Origin: Oscillospiraceae bacterium
Lineage (GTDB): Bacteria; Bacillota; Clostridia; Oscillospirales; Ruminococcaceae
Reading direction: 5' to 3'
Length of the DNA: 64,000 bases
Assembly: GCA_021201135.1 (NCBI GenBank)
Contig: JAJQGT010000006.1
Span: forward strand, 715,710 to 779,709
The position numbers and the translations under genes are program-made. The notes below the pieces were generated by a model, which was not told the DNA's origin, ran no database searches, and was given only the letters and a program-made list of their open reading frames with translations. This document shows, piece after piece, positions 15,040 through 23,716 of the stretch. Every line of letters begins with the position of its first letter. Position 1 is the stretch's first letter.

Positions 15040-16983
15040 CTACTCACCGTCTGTCCATATCTGATTGAATACTTCTTCGGTTATCGCTTTGTATGGGTTG
15101 CCGTCTGCATCAAACAGTGCTTCGTTGTAGCAAGCGCTTCCCTGTGCCTCCGATACGGTTGAATTTGCAAGGTCATATTCTGCGGCAGGGGTATTAATCC
15201 AGCCGGAGCCTTCGCTTGCCCATGTGTCAGACGACGTCAGTATCCATGCAGGCTCCCAATAGAAGGTTCCGATGCAGTAGTCAATCTGCGCCGCAGCTTC
15301 GTTCAAGACAGTTATCGCCTGAACCTGACCGTCCTCGCTCGGCGTGCCGAACACATCCTCAACTTCATCACCATAGGCACCGCTTGTGCCGTAGGAATAC
15401 TCTGCAATCATTGTGAGCTTTCCGAAAGCCTGAGCCACGCCGTTCAAAGATTCGGTCAGATTTTCAAGCGTTCCGTGCCAGAAAGGATAGTAGGAAGACG
15501 AGAAGATATCATAATCCGCACCTGCCGCTGCAAGCATATTTGCGTATCCGTAGTAGGTTGTCGGGTCGGGGCTTGTGAAACGCACAGCGATTAAAATGCT
15601 GTCGTCAAACTCCCTTACAGCCTCACAGCCTGCCGCAATAAGCTGAGCAATATTTTCCATTCCGCTTTCACCGGCAAGGTAACTGTTGGTCTCGTTTCCA
15701 ACCGAAACGATGCCGATATCAACACCGGTTGCGGCGATTTGCTCGAGTGCTTCCGTTGTGTATTCGGCAATAGCGGCTTGCTTTTCTTCAAGTGAATAAT
15801 CCGCCCACGCCTTGGGAGCATAGGAGCGGCTCGGGTCGCTCCAGAAATCGGAATAATGGAAATCAACATACAGAGTCAAGCCGAGCTCAGCGCATCTTTC
15901 GGCAATCTCGCATGTGTATGCAAGGTCACACACTCCGCCGCCGTAGCTGTTTTCGGGAGTCTTTTCTTCGCCTTCGGCATATGGGTCGTTCCACACTCTG
16001 ACACGGACATAGTTTACCCCCGCATCCTTCAGAATGGCGAGCAAATCTTCTTCCTCACCGTCTGCGTTATAGTAAACAACTCCGCTCTTTTCAAGGGAAA
16101 TAAGCGATGAGACGTCGACACCCTTAATCCAATCTCCGTCATTTATAACGGTTCCGTTGTATGTGATGCCGCTGAAGTCTATTGAGCCAGAACCCGTTGC
16201 GCCAACCTCCTGAATATCCCAGTTTGCTTCTTCAGGTGAAACGCCGTAATCCTCCGAAGCTCCACCCAATGGGTCATCACTTGAAGAATCTGAGGCACTT
16301 GCTTCGCCGCTCACACCGGCATTGCTTGCTTCAATCGAATCCTTTTCGCTTGCGGCTACAAATACCACATTATCAATGTCTCCCCAGTCATTGGCTCCGA
16401 GTTCACCGGAAATCCGAATCGTGACAACATCGCCCGCTTCAACAACGATTTCATCGGTAATCGCCGTCGTCCAAACGTCCCAGTCGAGAGTCGGCGTGAT
16501 ATCCAGAACGGCGACTTCTACATCATTGACGAGTACATAAAACGTCAGTGTTCCCTCAAAAGTGCTCGATCCTTCATAGTAAATTCCACCTACATATGTA
16601 CCCGCTTCTTCAACAAGTATATACTGCGACAGCGTAAACGAGCCTCCGGCATAGGAATACATCTTGGCGAAATACGAAGTGTTTACGGTCGCCCAATCAT
16701 CTGTCTGAACGTTCACAACGCCGCTCGACGATTCCTCGACCGTCCAGCCTTCAAAATCCTGTGTTTCGAAGTCGCCGTTTACCAGTTCTGAATGGTATTC
16801 GATTGTTTCAGCAATCGTTTCCGCAGACGCATCCGTGTCAGTGTCGGCAACTGCTTCAACAGTTGTTTCCTCCGTTGTAATCGCATCATCATTGCTTTGT
16901 GAGCCACAACCTGTCATCGTAAAAACAAGTACGAGCGATAGCATGAGAGCGATGATTCTATTAAGATTATTTCGTTTTTTCAT
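15040..16983 (-). CDS. GH53 endo-beta-1,4-galactanase lipoprotein with N-terminal carbohydrate-binding module
   Basis: This enzyme cleaves beta-1,4-galactan side chains of type I arabinogalactan and pectin outside the cell. A lipobox (TMTGCGSQ) after a hydrophobic signal anchors it to the membrane. Residues of about 60-200 form a beta-sandwich with NGDFETQDFEGW, typical of CBM4_9/CBM61-like modules. The GH53 barrel follows, with KGVDVSSLISLEKSG, VRVRVWNDPY, DFHYSDFWSDP, the acid/base Glu in VGNETNS, and the nucleophile Glu in IAEYSYG. At 647 residues it is longer than bare GH53 enzymes because of the module. It has its own promoter (TTGACT-17-TATAAT). The product oligosaccharides would feed galactokinase. 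Confidence 0.93.
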   Translation of the reverse strand: MKKRNNLNRIIALMLSLVLVFTMTGCGSQSNDDAITTEETTVEAVADTDTDASAETIAETIEYHSELVNGDFETQDFEGWTVEESSSGVVNVQTDDWATVNTSYFAKMYSYAGGSFTLSQYILVEEAGTYVGGIYYEGSSTFEGTLTFYVLVNDVEVAVLDITPTLDWDVWTTAITDEIVVEAGDVVTIRISGELGANDWGDIDNVVFVAASEKDSIEASNAGVSGEASASDSSSDDPLGGASEDYGVSPEEANWDIQEVGATGSGSIDFSGITYNGTVINDGDWIKGVDVSSLISLEKSGVVYYNADGEEEDLLAILKDAGVNYVRVRVWNDPYAEGEEKTPENSYGGGVCDLAYTCEIAERCAELGLTLYVDFHYSDFWSDPSRSYAPKAWADYSLEEKQAAIAEYTTEALEQIAATGVDIGIVSVGNETNSYLAGESGMENIAQLIAAGCEAVREFDDSILIAVRFTSPDPTTYYGYANMLAAAGADYDIFSSSYYPFWHGTLENLTESLNGVAQAFGKLTMIAEYSYGTSGAYGDEVEDVFGTPSEDGQVQAITVLNEAAAQIDYCIGTFYWEPAWILTSSDTWASEGSGWINTPAAEYDLANSTVSEAQGSACYNEALFDADGNPYKAITEEVFNQIWTDGE

Positions 16984-17018
16984 GTCAGTCTCCTCAACTT
17001 TATTTTTGAATAATTTTT

Positions 17019-17047
17019 ATTATAGCAAGAATTTGTGGAGAAGTCAA
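17019..17047 (-). promoter_or_regulatory. Promoter of the GH53 galactanase gene
   Basis: On the minus strand TTGACT-17-TATAAT lies about 35 bases upstream of the ATG. Confidence 0.7.
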
Positions 17048-17099
17048 CAATCTTTTATGCTGATATTGTGGATTTATAGAAAATTTTGCACAAAAAAGT

Positions 17100-17187
17100 A
17101 CGGGCGGATGATATCCGCCCGAAAAAGCATGTAAGAAAAGTAGGGGCGGATAAGTTCGCATAGCGAACTTGTATATCCAGCCCCTAC
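17100..17187. repeat. Family B palindromic repeat (GTAGGGGCGGAT...ATCCGCCCCTAC type)
   Basis: GGGCGGATGATATCCGCCC and a second inverted pair GTAGGGGCGGAT / ATCCAGCCCCTAC lie side by side. The second encloses an AAGTTCGCATAGCGAACTT hairpin, so one repeat type is nested in another. On the minus strand the repeat starts 3 bases after the icd stop. Confidence 0.75.
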
Positions 17188-17190
17188 AAT

Positions 17191-18405
17191 TTACGCCATA
17201 AGTTTGCTGAGATTCTCCGCTATCGTCCCAATGAACTCCTCGGTCGAGACCGACTGCTTGTTCTCGAGGGTCGAGAGTGCCGCCATGTCGCCGGTCATGA
17301 TGCCGCTTTCGATGGTCGAGATGGTCGCTTTCTCAAGCTTGTCGGCATAGTCGCAAAGCTCGGGGATTTCGTCGAGCTCGCCGCGCTTGCGGAAGGCGCC
17401 GGACCATGCGAAGATGGTCGCAACGGGGTTGGTCGAGGTGCGCTCGCCCTTGAGATACTTGTAGTAGTGCCTCTGGACTGTGCCGTGGGCGGCTTCGTAC
17501 TCGTAAACTCCGTCGGGAGAGACGAGCACCGAGGTCATAAGACCAAGGCTTCCATAGGCTGTGGCAACCATGTCGCTCATGACGTCGCCGTCGTAGTTCT
17601 TGCAAGCCCAGATTACGCCGCCGTTTGAACGGACGATTCTGGCGACAACGTCGTCGATGAGGGTGTAGAAGTACTCGATGTCGGCGGCTTCGAACTTCTC
17701 TTTATACTCTGCTTCGTAAATCTCCGCAAAGATGTCCTTGAAATGGTGGTCGTAGGTCTTCGAAATAGTGTCCTTCGCCGCAAACCAGACGTCCTGATGG
17801 GTGTCGAGGGCGTAGGAAAGGCAGGAACGGGCAAAGCTCGCAATAGACTTGTCGAGGTTGTGGACGCCCTGAATGATTCCGGCGCTCGACTTAAAATCAT
17901 GAATAAGAGCCCTTGTCTCGTTGCCGTTCTCGTCGGTCACGACAAGCTCGGCTTTCGAGCCCTGCGGAACGGCGAGCTCGGTGTTCTTGTAGATGTCGCC
18001 ATAGGCGTGACGGGCAATCGTAATGGGCTTCGTCCATGTCGGGATGAAGGGCGTGATGCCCTTGACGATAATCGGGGTTCTGAAGACGGTGCCGTCGAGG
18101 ATGGCACGGATGGTGCCGTTCGGGGACTTCCACATCTCCTTGAGGTGGTACTCCTCAACTCTGGCGGCGTTCGGAGTGATGGTGGCACACTTGACTGCGA
18201 CGCCATACTTCTTCGTCGCCTCGGCACTGTCGATGGTGACCTGGTCGTCGGTTTCGTTTCTGTGAACGAGTCCCAGGTCGTAATATTCGGATTTCAGGTC
18301 GACGAACGGGGCGATGAGCTCGTCCTTGATCATCTGCCAGACAACCCTTGTCATCTCGTCGCCGTCCATTTCGACAAGCGGCGTTTTCATTTGAATTTTT
18401 GCCAT
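17191..18405 (-). CDS. icd: NADP-type isocitrate dehydrogenase
   Basis: This 404-residue enzyme oxidatively decarboxylates isocitrate to 2-oxoglutarate. It is the eukaryote-like (type II, homodimeric) form: the start [15 protein letters not shown], the substrate loop [19 protein letters not shown], and the metal-binding region [20 protein letters not shown] are all present, with [12 protein letters not shown] near the cofactor site. It lies 24 bases downstream of aconitase on the same strand, forming an acn-icd operon. Together with citrate synthase at 54-55 kb it would supply 2-oxoglutarate for the GS/GOGAT operon. Cofactor choice (NADP) is from family, not tested. Confidence 0.96.
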   Translation of the reverse strand: MAKIQMKTPLVEMDGDEMTRVVWQMIKDELIAPFVDLKSEYYDLGLVHRNETDDQVTIDSAEATKKYGVAVKCATITPNAARVEEYHLKEMWKSPNGTIRAILDGTVFRTPIIVKGITPFIPTWTKPITIARHAYGDIYKNTELAVPQGSKAELVVTDENGNETRALIHDFKSSAGIIQGVHNLDKSIASFARSCLSYALDTHQDVWFAAKDTISKTYDHHFKDIFAEIYEAEYKEKFEAADIEYFYTLIDDVVARIVRSNGGVIWACKNYDGDVMSDMVATAYGSLGLMTSVLVSPDGVYEYEAAHGTVQRHYYKYLKGERTSTNPVATIFAWSGAFRKRGELDEIPELCDYADKLEKATISTIESGIMTGDMAALSTLENKQSVSTEEFIGTIAENLSKLMA

Positions 18406-18429
18406 TTTCTTTGACCTCCCAATGTTGTA

Positions 18430-20361
18430 TCAGAGTTTCGATTTCGTGTAATCGAGAAGACCGCCTGCGAGGATGATTTCCCTGTCACGGGCGGAAAGCT
18501 CTATCTTAAGAGTGACCGATTCGCCGGTGGTGAGATTCTTGAGTTCGACGGTGTCGCCGGTTGCGACGGCATCCTTGAGACCGGTGAGGCTGAGCTTGTC
18601 GCCCTGAGAAATCTTTTCATAGTCGGATTCAGTCTCGAACGTAAGAGGCAGGATTCCGGCGTTGATGAGATTAGCCTTGTGGATTCGGGCGAACGACTGG
18701 ACGACTACAGCCTTGATGCCTAAGTAGAGAGGAGCCAGAGCGGCATGCTCTCTTGAGGAGCCCTGACCATAGTTCGAGCCGCCGACGATAATGCTTGTGC
18801 CGAGGCTCAGTGCTCTCGCCGGGAACTCTGTGTCGACAACCTCAAAGCAGTGCTTCGAGATTTCGGGGATGTTGGAGCGTAAGGGAAGAATCTTCGAACC
18901 TGCTGGCATGATGTGGTCTGTCGTGATGTTGTCACCGACCTTGAGGGAGCATTCTGCTTCGATTGAATCGGGAAGCGGAGAAGTCTTCGGGTAGCCCTTG
19001 ATGTTCGGTCCCCTCTTGATTTCGACAGCCGGAGCTTCTTCGGGAGTTGCCGGAAGCTCGACCATGTTGTCATTGATTACGAACTCCTCGGGCATCTTGA
19101 ACTCGGGCATGTCGCCGAGGGTTCTCGGGTCGGTTAGAACGCCCGTCAAAGCTGAAGCGGCGGCTGTTTCGGGAGAGATAAGATAAACCTGTGCGTCCTT
19201 GGTGCCGCTTCTGCCAAGGAAGTTACGGTTGAATGTTCTGAGCGAAACGCCCGCAGAGTTGGGCGACTGACCCATGCCGATGCAGGGACCGCATGCGGAC
19301 TCGAGAATTCTCGCGCCGCAGTCAATCATATCCGAAAGATACTCGCCCTTCGAGAGCATGTTGAGAACCTGCTTCGAGCCGGGAGCGATTGAAAGTGAAA
19401 CGTCGGGGTGAACGGTCTTGCCCTTCAAAATATAGGCGACCTTCATCATGTCGACAAACGAGGAGTTGGTGCAGGAGCCGATGCAGACCTGATTAATCTT
19501 CATCCCTGCAAGCTCGCTGACGGGCTTGACGTTGTCGGGAGAGTGAGGGCAAGCCGCCAGAGGCTCGAGGGCGCTGAGGTCGATTACGAGCTCCTCGTCA
19601 TAGACGGCGTCGGGGTCGGCTTTGAGCTCAACCCAATCGGCTTCTCTGTGCTGTGCCTTCATGAATTCATATGTCTTCTCGTCCGACGGGAAAATGCTGG
19701 TGGTTGCGCCGAGCTCTGCGCCCATGTTGGTGATGGTAGCGCGTTCAGGAACGCTGAGGGTCTTGACACCCTCGCCGGTGTATTCGATAATCTTGCCGAC
19801 ACCGCCCTTGACGGTGAGGCGTCTCAATACTTCGAGAATTACGTCTTTTGCCGAAACCCAAGGGCTGAGCTTGCCGGTGAGCTCGAATTTTACCATTTTC
19901 GGGTAAGTAATATAGAGCGGACCGCCGCCCATTGCGACTGCGACGTCGAGACCTCCCGCACCGATTGCGAGCATTCCCAAGCCGCCACATGTGGGAGTAT
20001 GGGAGTCGGAGCCGATGAGGGTCTTGCCGGGAATGCCGAAGCGTTCGAGGTGAACCTGATGGCAGATGCCGTTGCCCGGACGGGAGAACGAAATTCCCCT
20101 CTTCTTGGCGACCGAACCGATAAACAGGTGATCGTCGGCGTTTTCAAAGCCGGACTGGAGAGTGTTGTGGTCAACATATGCGACGCTCTTCTCGGTCTTG
20201 ACGGAAGGAATTTCCATCGCCTCAAGCTCGATATACGCCATCGTGCCGGTGGCGTCCTGAGTCAGAGTCTGGTCAATCTTAATTCCGATTTCGGAACCCT
20301 TTTTGAACTCACCGTCAACGAGGTGAGCCTTTAAAATTTTTTCAGCTACGGTATAGCCCAT
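18430..20361 (-). CDS. acn: Aconitate hydratase
   Basis: This 4Fe-4S enzyme isomerises citrate to isocitrate. Cluster ligands are visible in VCIGSCTNSS and SACGPCIGMGQSPNS. The N-terminal domains carry the substrate-site segment LIGSDSHTPTCGGLGMLAIG, and the C-terminal swivel domain has IIVGGSNYGQGSSREHAALAP. At 643 residues it matches the shorter bacterial/mitochondrial-like aconitase rather than the 890-residue AcnA. It is first in the acn-icd operon behind a TTGACA-17-TAAAAT promoter. Confidence 0.96.
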   Translation of the reverse strand: MGYTVAEKILKAHLVDGEFKKGSEIGIKIDQTLTQDATGTMAYIELEAMEIPSVKTEKSVAYVDHNTLQSGFENADDHLFIGSVAKKRGISFSRPGNGICHQVHLERFGIPGKTLIGSDSHTPTCGGLGMLAIGAGGLDVAVAMGGGPLYITYPKMVKFELTGKLSPWVSAKDVILEVLRRLTVKGGVGKIIEYTGEGVKTLSVPERATITNMGAELGATTSIFPSDEKTYEFMKAQHREADWVELKADPDAVYDEELVIDLSALEPLAACPHSPDNVKPVSELAGMKINQVCIGSCTNSSFVDMMKVAYILKGKTVHPDVSLSIAPGSKQVLNMLSKGEYLSDMIDCGARILESACGPCIGMGQSPNSAGVSLRTFNRNFLGRSGTKDAQVYLISPETAAASALTGVLTDPRTLGDMPEFKMPEEFVINDNMVELPATPEEAPAVEIKRGPNIKGYPKTSPLPDSIEAECSLKVGDNITTDHIMPAGSKILPLRSNIPEISKHCFEVVDTEFPARALSLGTSIIVGGSNYGQGSSREHAALAPLYLGIKAVVVQSFARIHKANLINAGILPLTFETESDYEKISQGDKLSLTGLKDAVATGDTVELKNLTTGESVTLKIELSARDREIILAGGLLDYTKSKL

Positions 20362-20391
20362 GCTATCGCCCCTTTATTTAGTGTTAGGTTT

Positions 20392-20420
20392 ATTTTAATA
20401 CAGTAACGAGCCGATGTCAA
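20392..20420 (-). promoter_or_regulatory. Promoter of the acn-icd operon
   Basis: On the minus strand TTGACA-17-TAAAAT lies about 30 bases upstream of the acn start. Confidence 0.7.
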
Positions 20421-20472
20421 TAGCACTCTCTCATCTTTGGATATTTTGCCGAATCGGACATCAAATATTTGC

Positions 20473-20498
20473 AAAAAAGGCGACATAAAGCCGCCTTT
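20473..20498 (-). terminator. Terminator of the toxin-antitoxin operon
   Basis: On the minus strand the stem AAAGGCG / CGCCTTT with a 9-base loop is followed by a T-run. Confidence 0.75.
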
Positions 20499-20533
20499 GA
20501 TTTGAAAAATGAATTTTTTGGGGTGGGAATCCG

Positions 20534-20929
20534 TCATGTTGCGAAATACGAGTTATAGAAATCAGCCACCGTAGATATGCACTTGTCCTCGGGATAATGC
20601 TTGATATTGCCGGTGACAAGAGTTGCATTGCAGAATTTTGCGACTTCGTAAAACTTGCGGTCGCTTTCATCTGTGAACCTGACATCCGGCAACGGATTCG
20701 CTATAACCGAGATGCCTGACAACGTCAGCTCCTCCAGAAGCCAGTCCACCTGCCATTTATCAAACTTAAACTTTGGTCTTGACAGAACCGAACGATATTC
20801 TTCGAGAAGCCGATAATCATAGCACAGTTTGAAGCGCCCCGCCAGGGTTGCGGAAACTATTGCCGACGGCTTGCTCCCCTGCGACCAGAGAGCGGAGACG
20901 AGTACGTTAGTATCCAGAACGATAAACAC
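20534..20929 (-). CDS. PIN-domain ribonuclease toxin
   Basis: This 131-residue PIN-fold protein matches the 'putative toxin-antitoxin system toxin component, PIN family' group. The first catalytic Asp is in VLDTNVLVSALWS, an acidic cluster sits at PDVRFTDESDRKFYEVA, and a further Asp occurs near the end (VADFYN). Members cleave RNA when free of antitoxin. It begins 4 bases after the Phd/YefM-like antitoxin, the usual antitoxin-first order. A terminator follows. Confidence 0.9.
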   Translation of the reverse strand: MFIVLDTNVLVSALWSQGSKPSAIVSATLAGRFKLCYDYRLLEEYRSVLSRPKFKFDKWQVDWLLEELTLSGISVIANPLPDVRFTDESDRKFYEVAKFCNATLVTGNIKHYPEDKCISTVADFYNSYFAT

Positions 20930-20933
20930 TTCC

Positions 20934-21209
20934 CTATTCTCCTCTTCTTGCCGCCTGAATTTCAGCCTCTATTTCTTCATCAGACATATAACCTTCGGAA
21001 GCCGCCCGGGAACGCATGCTGTTGAAGGCAATCATGGCTTTAGCCTGTCTGACTGCCAGAAGCATCAAATCAAGGTTGTCACCGGAAACATCCATCATCA
21101 GTGCGGCGGGCTTGCCGTTGTTTGTGATGACAACCTCATTACCTTTGGCAAGATTGTCCCACATGCTCTTCGATTCGGTTCTCAGATCTCTTACTGAATA
21201 GAAATTCAT
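20934..21209 (-). CDS. Phd/YefM-family antitoxin
   Basis: The N-terminus (SVRDLRTESKSMWDNLAKGN, then EVVITNNGKPAALMMD) is the Phd/YefM DNA-binding dimerisation fold. The C-terminal part is a charged, probably flexible toxin-binding tail. The 91-residue gene has a strong RBS (aaggaggtgctgtaaATG). Three tandem palindromes overlap its promoter, as expected for antitoxin autoregulation. The partner is the PIN toxin four bases downstream. Confidence 0.92.
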   Translation of the reverse strand: MNFYSVRDLRTESKSMWDNLAKGNEVVITNNGKPAALMMDVSGDNLDLMLLAVRQAKAMIAFNSMRSRAASEGYMSDEEIEAEIQAARRGE

Positions 21210-21240
21210 TTACAGCACCTCCTTGGTGTTCTTTCAATAT

Positions 21241-21279
21241 TTGTGTACACTATTAGTGCACACTATTAGTATACACTAT
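21241..21279. promoter_or_regulatory. Three tandem 13-bp operators of the toxin-antitoxin operon
   Basis: TTGTGTACACTAT, TAGTGCACACTAT and TAGTATACACTAT follow one another with exact 13-bp period. Each has a TAGTGTRYACTA-like dyad with a TGTACA-type centre, which is known for YefM-type autorepression. The third overlaps the -10 box. Confidence 0.75.
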
Positions 21280-21296
21280 CGTGTCCGTTTTGTCAA
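21268..21296 (-). promoter_or_regulatory. Promoter of the toxin-antitoxin operon
   Basis: On the minus strand TTGACA-17-TATACT matches consensus and is embedded in the operator array. Confidence 0.8.
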
Positions 21297-21311
21297 CACA
21301 TTTATGTTCAC

Positions 21312-21345
21312 AAAAAGAAAAGCCGAGCAAACCCGCTCAGCTTTT
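21312..21345 (-). terminator. Terminator after the YitT-family gene
   Basis: On the minus strand AAAAGCTGAGC / GCTCGGCTTTT with a 6-base loop is followed by CTTTTTG. Confidence 0.75.
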
Positions 21346-21351
21346 AATTCA

Positions 21352-22257
21352 TTATTCATCCACCGCTTCCGGGACTTTTCTCCTGCTCTTGAAGTACCCT
21401 ACCGTACTTGAGACTGTGGAGATGGTGGCGAAGGTGCCGGGGTACTTTTCGAGGATGTCCTTGAGGTTCACCATCTGGTCTTTATTTACGACGCAGATGA
21501 GGACGCTTCTGTCTTCGTGGGTATAGCCGCCCTTGCCCTCGACGATTGTCGCCGAGTGTCCGAGCTTGGTGATTATTTCCTCTGAGATTTCCTTCGGGGA
21601 GTTGGTGATAATCTCGAACTTCACCGCCTCGCGGTTGCCCTTGAGGATTCTGTCGCTCAGGGTGCTTGAGAAGTAGCTGTAGACGATGCAGAGGAGCACC
21701 GGCTCGATCTTATAATCATAGACGAAGTAGGACGATATCGCAACAACGGTGTTCAATGCGAACATGACCCACGCAAGGTTATACGCCGGGTGCTTCTTGT
21801 GGATGATGACGGCGATAAGGTCGGTTCCTCCGGAGCAGCAATTCGACATCATCGCATAGCCGAGGATTCCGCCGTTCAGAATTCCCGAGACGACCGGTCC
21901 CAGAATGGTACTTGTGCCGGTGTCGGTCTGATAGATGAATCTCGAAAGGTCGACATATGACGACTGCAAAACGATGAGCATCACCGAGAAAGTAGATATG
22001 TAGACGAGAGTCCGGACGGCGAACTGCTTGTCGACATAGAAAAATACTATTATTATAAGTGGGATGTTGATGAGGAGTGAAAGATATCCTACGTTGATGC
22101 CGAGTACATACTGAATCATTGTTGCGATGCCGTTGACTCCCGACGGTGCGAAGCTGTTCGGGAAGATGAACAGGACATACACGAGGGCGCAGGCGCTCGC
22201 CAATAAGGCTATAAAGACGTAGCTCCAGATTTTTCTCAATACTGTGACGAATGACAT
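21352..22257 (-). CDS. YitT-family membrane protein (DUF161 + DUF2179)
   Basis: This 301-residue protein has five to six hydrophobic helices in the first 200 residues and a soluble C-terminal DUF2179 domain (EIITKLGHSATIVEGKGGYT, then EDRSVLICVV). Conserved membrane signatures include FAPSGVNGIATMIQY and MSNCCSGGTDLIAVIIHKKH. Family members occur in many copies in Firmicutes and their function is not established. It follows the PlsC gene by 16 bases, so the two likely form an operon driven by the promoter at 23519. Confidence 0.9.
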   Translation of the reverse strand: MSFVTVLRKIWSYVFIALLASACALVYVLFIFPNSFAPSGVNGIATMIQYVLGINVGYLSLLINIPLIIIVFFYVDKQFAVRTLVYISTFSVMLIVLQSSYVDLSRFIYQTDTGTSTILGPVVSGILNGGILGYAMMSNCCSGGTDLIAVIIHKKHPAYNLAWVMFALNTVVAISSYFVYDYKIEPVLLCIVYSYFSSTLSDRILKGNREAVKFEIITNSPKEISEEIITKLGHSATIVEGKGGYTHEDRSVLICVVNKDQMVNLKDILEKYPGTFATISTVSSTVGYFKSRRKVPEAVDE

Positions 22258-22273
22258 TTTTTATCTGCCTTTC

Positions 22274-23446
22274 TTATTTGCTTGCCGCATCTATAATATT
22301 GACATATTTCACGATTCTTCGCTTGTCAGGCGGAACGAGATAAAAGAGCCTCTTCTCGTAGTAGAGGTTGAACCAGCCGTTCGGCGTGTATGGTGCGCCG
22401 CCGATGTCCCGGGTCTTTTTGTGGAGCTCGACTGGCTCACCGTAAACAGAACCGACAAGGTCGAAGCTCTCCATGTCCACCCGCAAATGCGCTTCACCAG
22501 CTTCCATGTCCATGTGCCCGTGCTTATTCACGGCACCGATTTTTATGTCGTCCTCCATGACGGTGTCCAAGGGAAGCAGTCCCCGTTGGAGATAATACCA
22601 AGCGTTTACGGAGCGGACATACTCGTTATCGAAGCGATAGTCATCCGAGAGCGTCGTCTTGAATCCGCACGCCTCGCAACGGACTTCATTGCCTTCGGCT
22701 TTGATTTGGAACTCTTCGCCGCACTTGGGGCACTTATATAGAATAGTGTCGAGACCCTCAGCGGTCTTGCTTGTCTTATAGTGACAGCCTTTCATTTCCC
22801 ACTCGTCGTCATGATAAATAGCTTTGTCGATTACTTCGGAAATCTCATCGACAGATAGCTTTGCAATCTCATTTGCTGAGAATAGCTGTGCGGTTTTGAC
22901 TTTAATGTCACCCTTGCGGTACCTCTTGCCCCACTTCGGGAAGACGAGCGCCGAGCCGTTGCCGGTTATCGTATAGACCGGGAGCCCCAGCTTCTTCACG
23001 AGCTCGGGAGTGCCCTTTGTCACCTTCTGAGAATGTGCCACAGCGTTGAGCCTGCCCTCGGGGAAGAGGACGATTATGTTGCCCTCGTTCTTGGCTCTTA
23101 AGATTCCCCGGATGGTGCCGGTGTCGGGGCAGAACATCTTCTTTGTGACGGCGTGCCCGAATCTTCTTATGAACCAGCCTATCACCGGGCTATACATGAA
23201 GTGCTCGCTCAGAACAAAGGTCGGTCGGTACGGAAGAAGCGTCAGCCCGACTATTATGTGGTCCTTAAGGGAGATGTGCGGCGCTAAGATGAGCGACGGC
23301 TCTTTGATGCCATCCAATCCCGTGCGGTCGATGGTGAGGTGCACGCCTTTGATTTTGAAAATGAGAGCGGAGATCCATAGATAGAGATGATAAATCCCCC
23401 ACGTCGGCTTGCCAAGCTTCTTCGATTTATTATTTTCAGATGCCAT
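22274..23446 (-). CDS. PlsC-type 1-acylglycerol-3-phosphate acyltransferase with C-terminal zinc ribbon
   Basis: The first 200 residues contain acyltransferase motif I (HISLKDH, H-X4-D) and motif III (LFPEGRLN), as in enzymes making phosphatidic acid at the membrane. After it comes an unusual zinc ribbon (CPKCGEEFQIKAEGNEVRCEAC, quoted in part) and an extra 130-residue domain. At 390 residues it is much longer than PlsC (about 240). The extension is seen in Clostridia relatives as far as I recall; its role is unknown. It has a TTGCTA-17-TACAAT promoter and is followed by yitT. Confidence 0.85.
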   Translation of the reverse strand: MASENNKSKKLGKPTWGIYHLYLWISALIFKIKGVHLTIDRTGLDGIKEPSLILAPHISLKDHIIVGLTLLPYRPTFVLSEHFMYSPVIGWFIRRFGHAVTKKMFCPDTGTIRGILRAKNEGNIIVLFPEGRLNAVAHSQKVTKGTPELVKKLGLPVYTITGNGSALVFPKWGKRYRKGDIKVKTAQLFSANEIAKLSVDEISEVIDKAIYHDDEWEMKGCHYKTSKTAEGLDTILYKCPKCGEEFQIKAEGNEVRCEACGFKTTLSDDYRFDNEYVRSVNAWYYLQRGLLPLDTVMEDDIKIGAVNKHGHMDMEAGEAHLRVDMESFDLVGSVYGEPVELHKKTRDIGGAPYTPNGWFNLYYEKRLFYLVPPDKRRIVKYVNIIDAASK

Positions 23447-23518
23447 TTTATATTTTCACCGCCAACAGTTGTCTTTCAGTGGAGGGCACTTATATATTAA
23501 ATGTCCTTCCGGTAAACT

Positions 23519-23547
23519 ATTGTAGCATATAATAATCAAAATAGCAA
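23519..23547 (-). promoter_or_regulatory. Promoter of the PlsC-yitT operon
   Basis: On the minus strand TTGCTA-17-TACAAT lies about 70 bases upstream of the ATG, back to back with the glutamate synthase promoter. Confidence 0.6.
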
Positions 23548-23592
23548 CAGGATTTTGCGCGCATTTTGGTAAAATTTAAACTGCATCAAAAC

Positions 23593-23621
23593 TTGACACT
23601 TTGACTTTAACATGATATAAT
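23593..23621 (+). promoter_or_regulatory. Promoter of the glutamate synthase/glutamine synthetase operon
   Basis: TTGACA-17-TATAAT is a perfect consensus. The predicted start is near 23628, so the transcript begins with the leader terminator. Confidence 0.85.
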
Positions 23622-23632
23622 TTTTCGTAATG

Positions 23633-23693
23633 AGCAAAGGCGTTCATATAGGGGATAGTCTACCCTTTTGAAGGAAACGTCTTTGCTTTTTTT
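23633..23693 (+). terminator. Leader terminator/attenuator of the glutamate synthase operon
   Basis: The outer stem AGCAAAGGCGTT / AACGTCTTTGCT (one G-U pair) is followed by seven T. Inside are nested pairs TTCA/TGAA and AGGG/CCCT, with the apical region GATAGTCTA. It begins within a few bases of the predicted transcript start and sits before the first ORF, so the operon would need antitermination. The ANTAR protein encoded last in this operon is the obvious candidate, as in other ANTAR systems. An ATAGTC hexaloop would fit the A1/G4 rule for ANTAR target loops as I recall it, but pairing needs a bulge. Confidence 0.75.
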
Positions 23694-23716
23694 CTTAAAC
23701 GAAAGGAAGAGAAGTC

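Noticed and set aside
19408-20334. 308-residue + strand ORF
   Set aside because: Antisense to aconitase, with no family features of its own.
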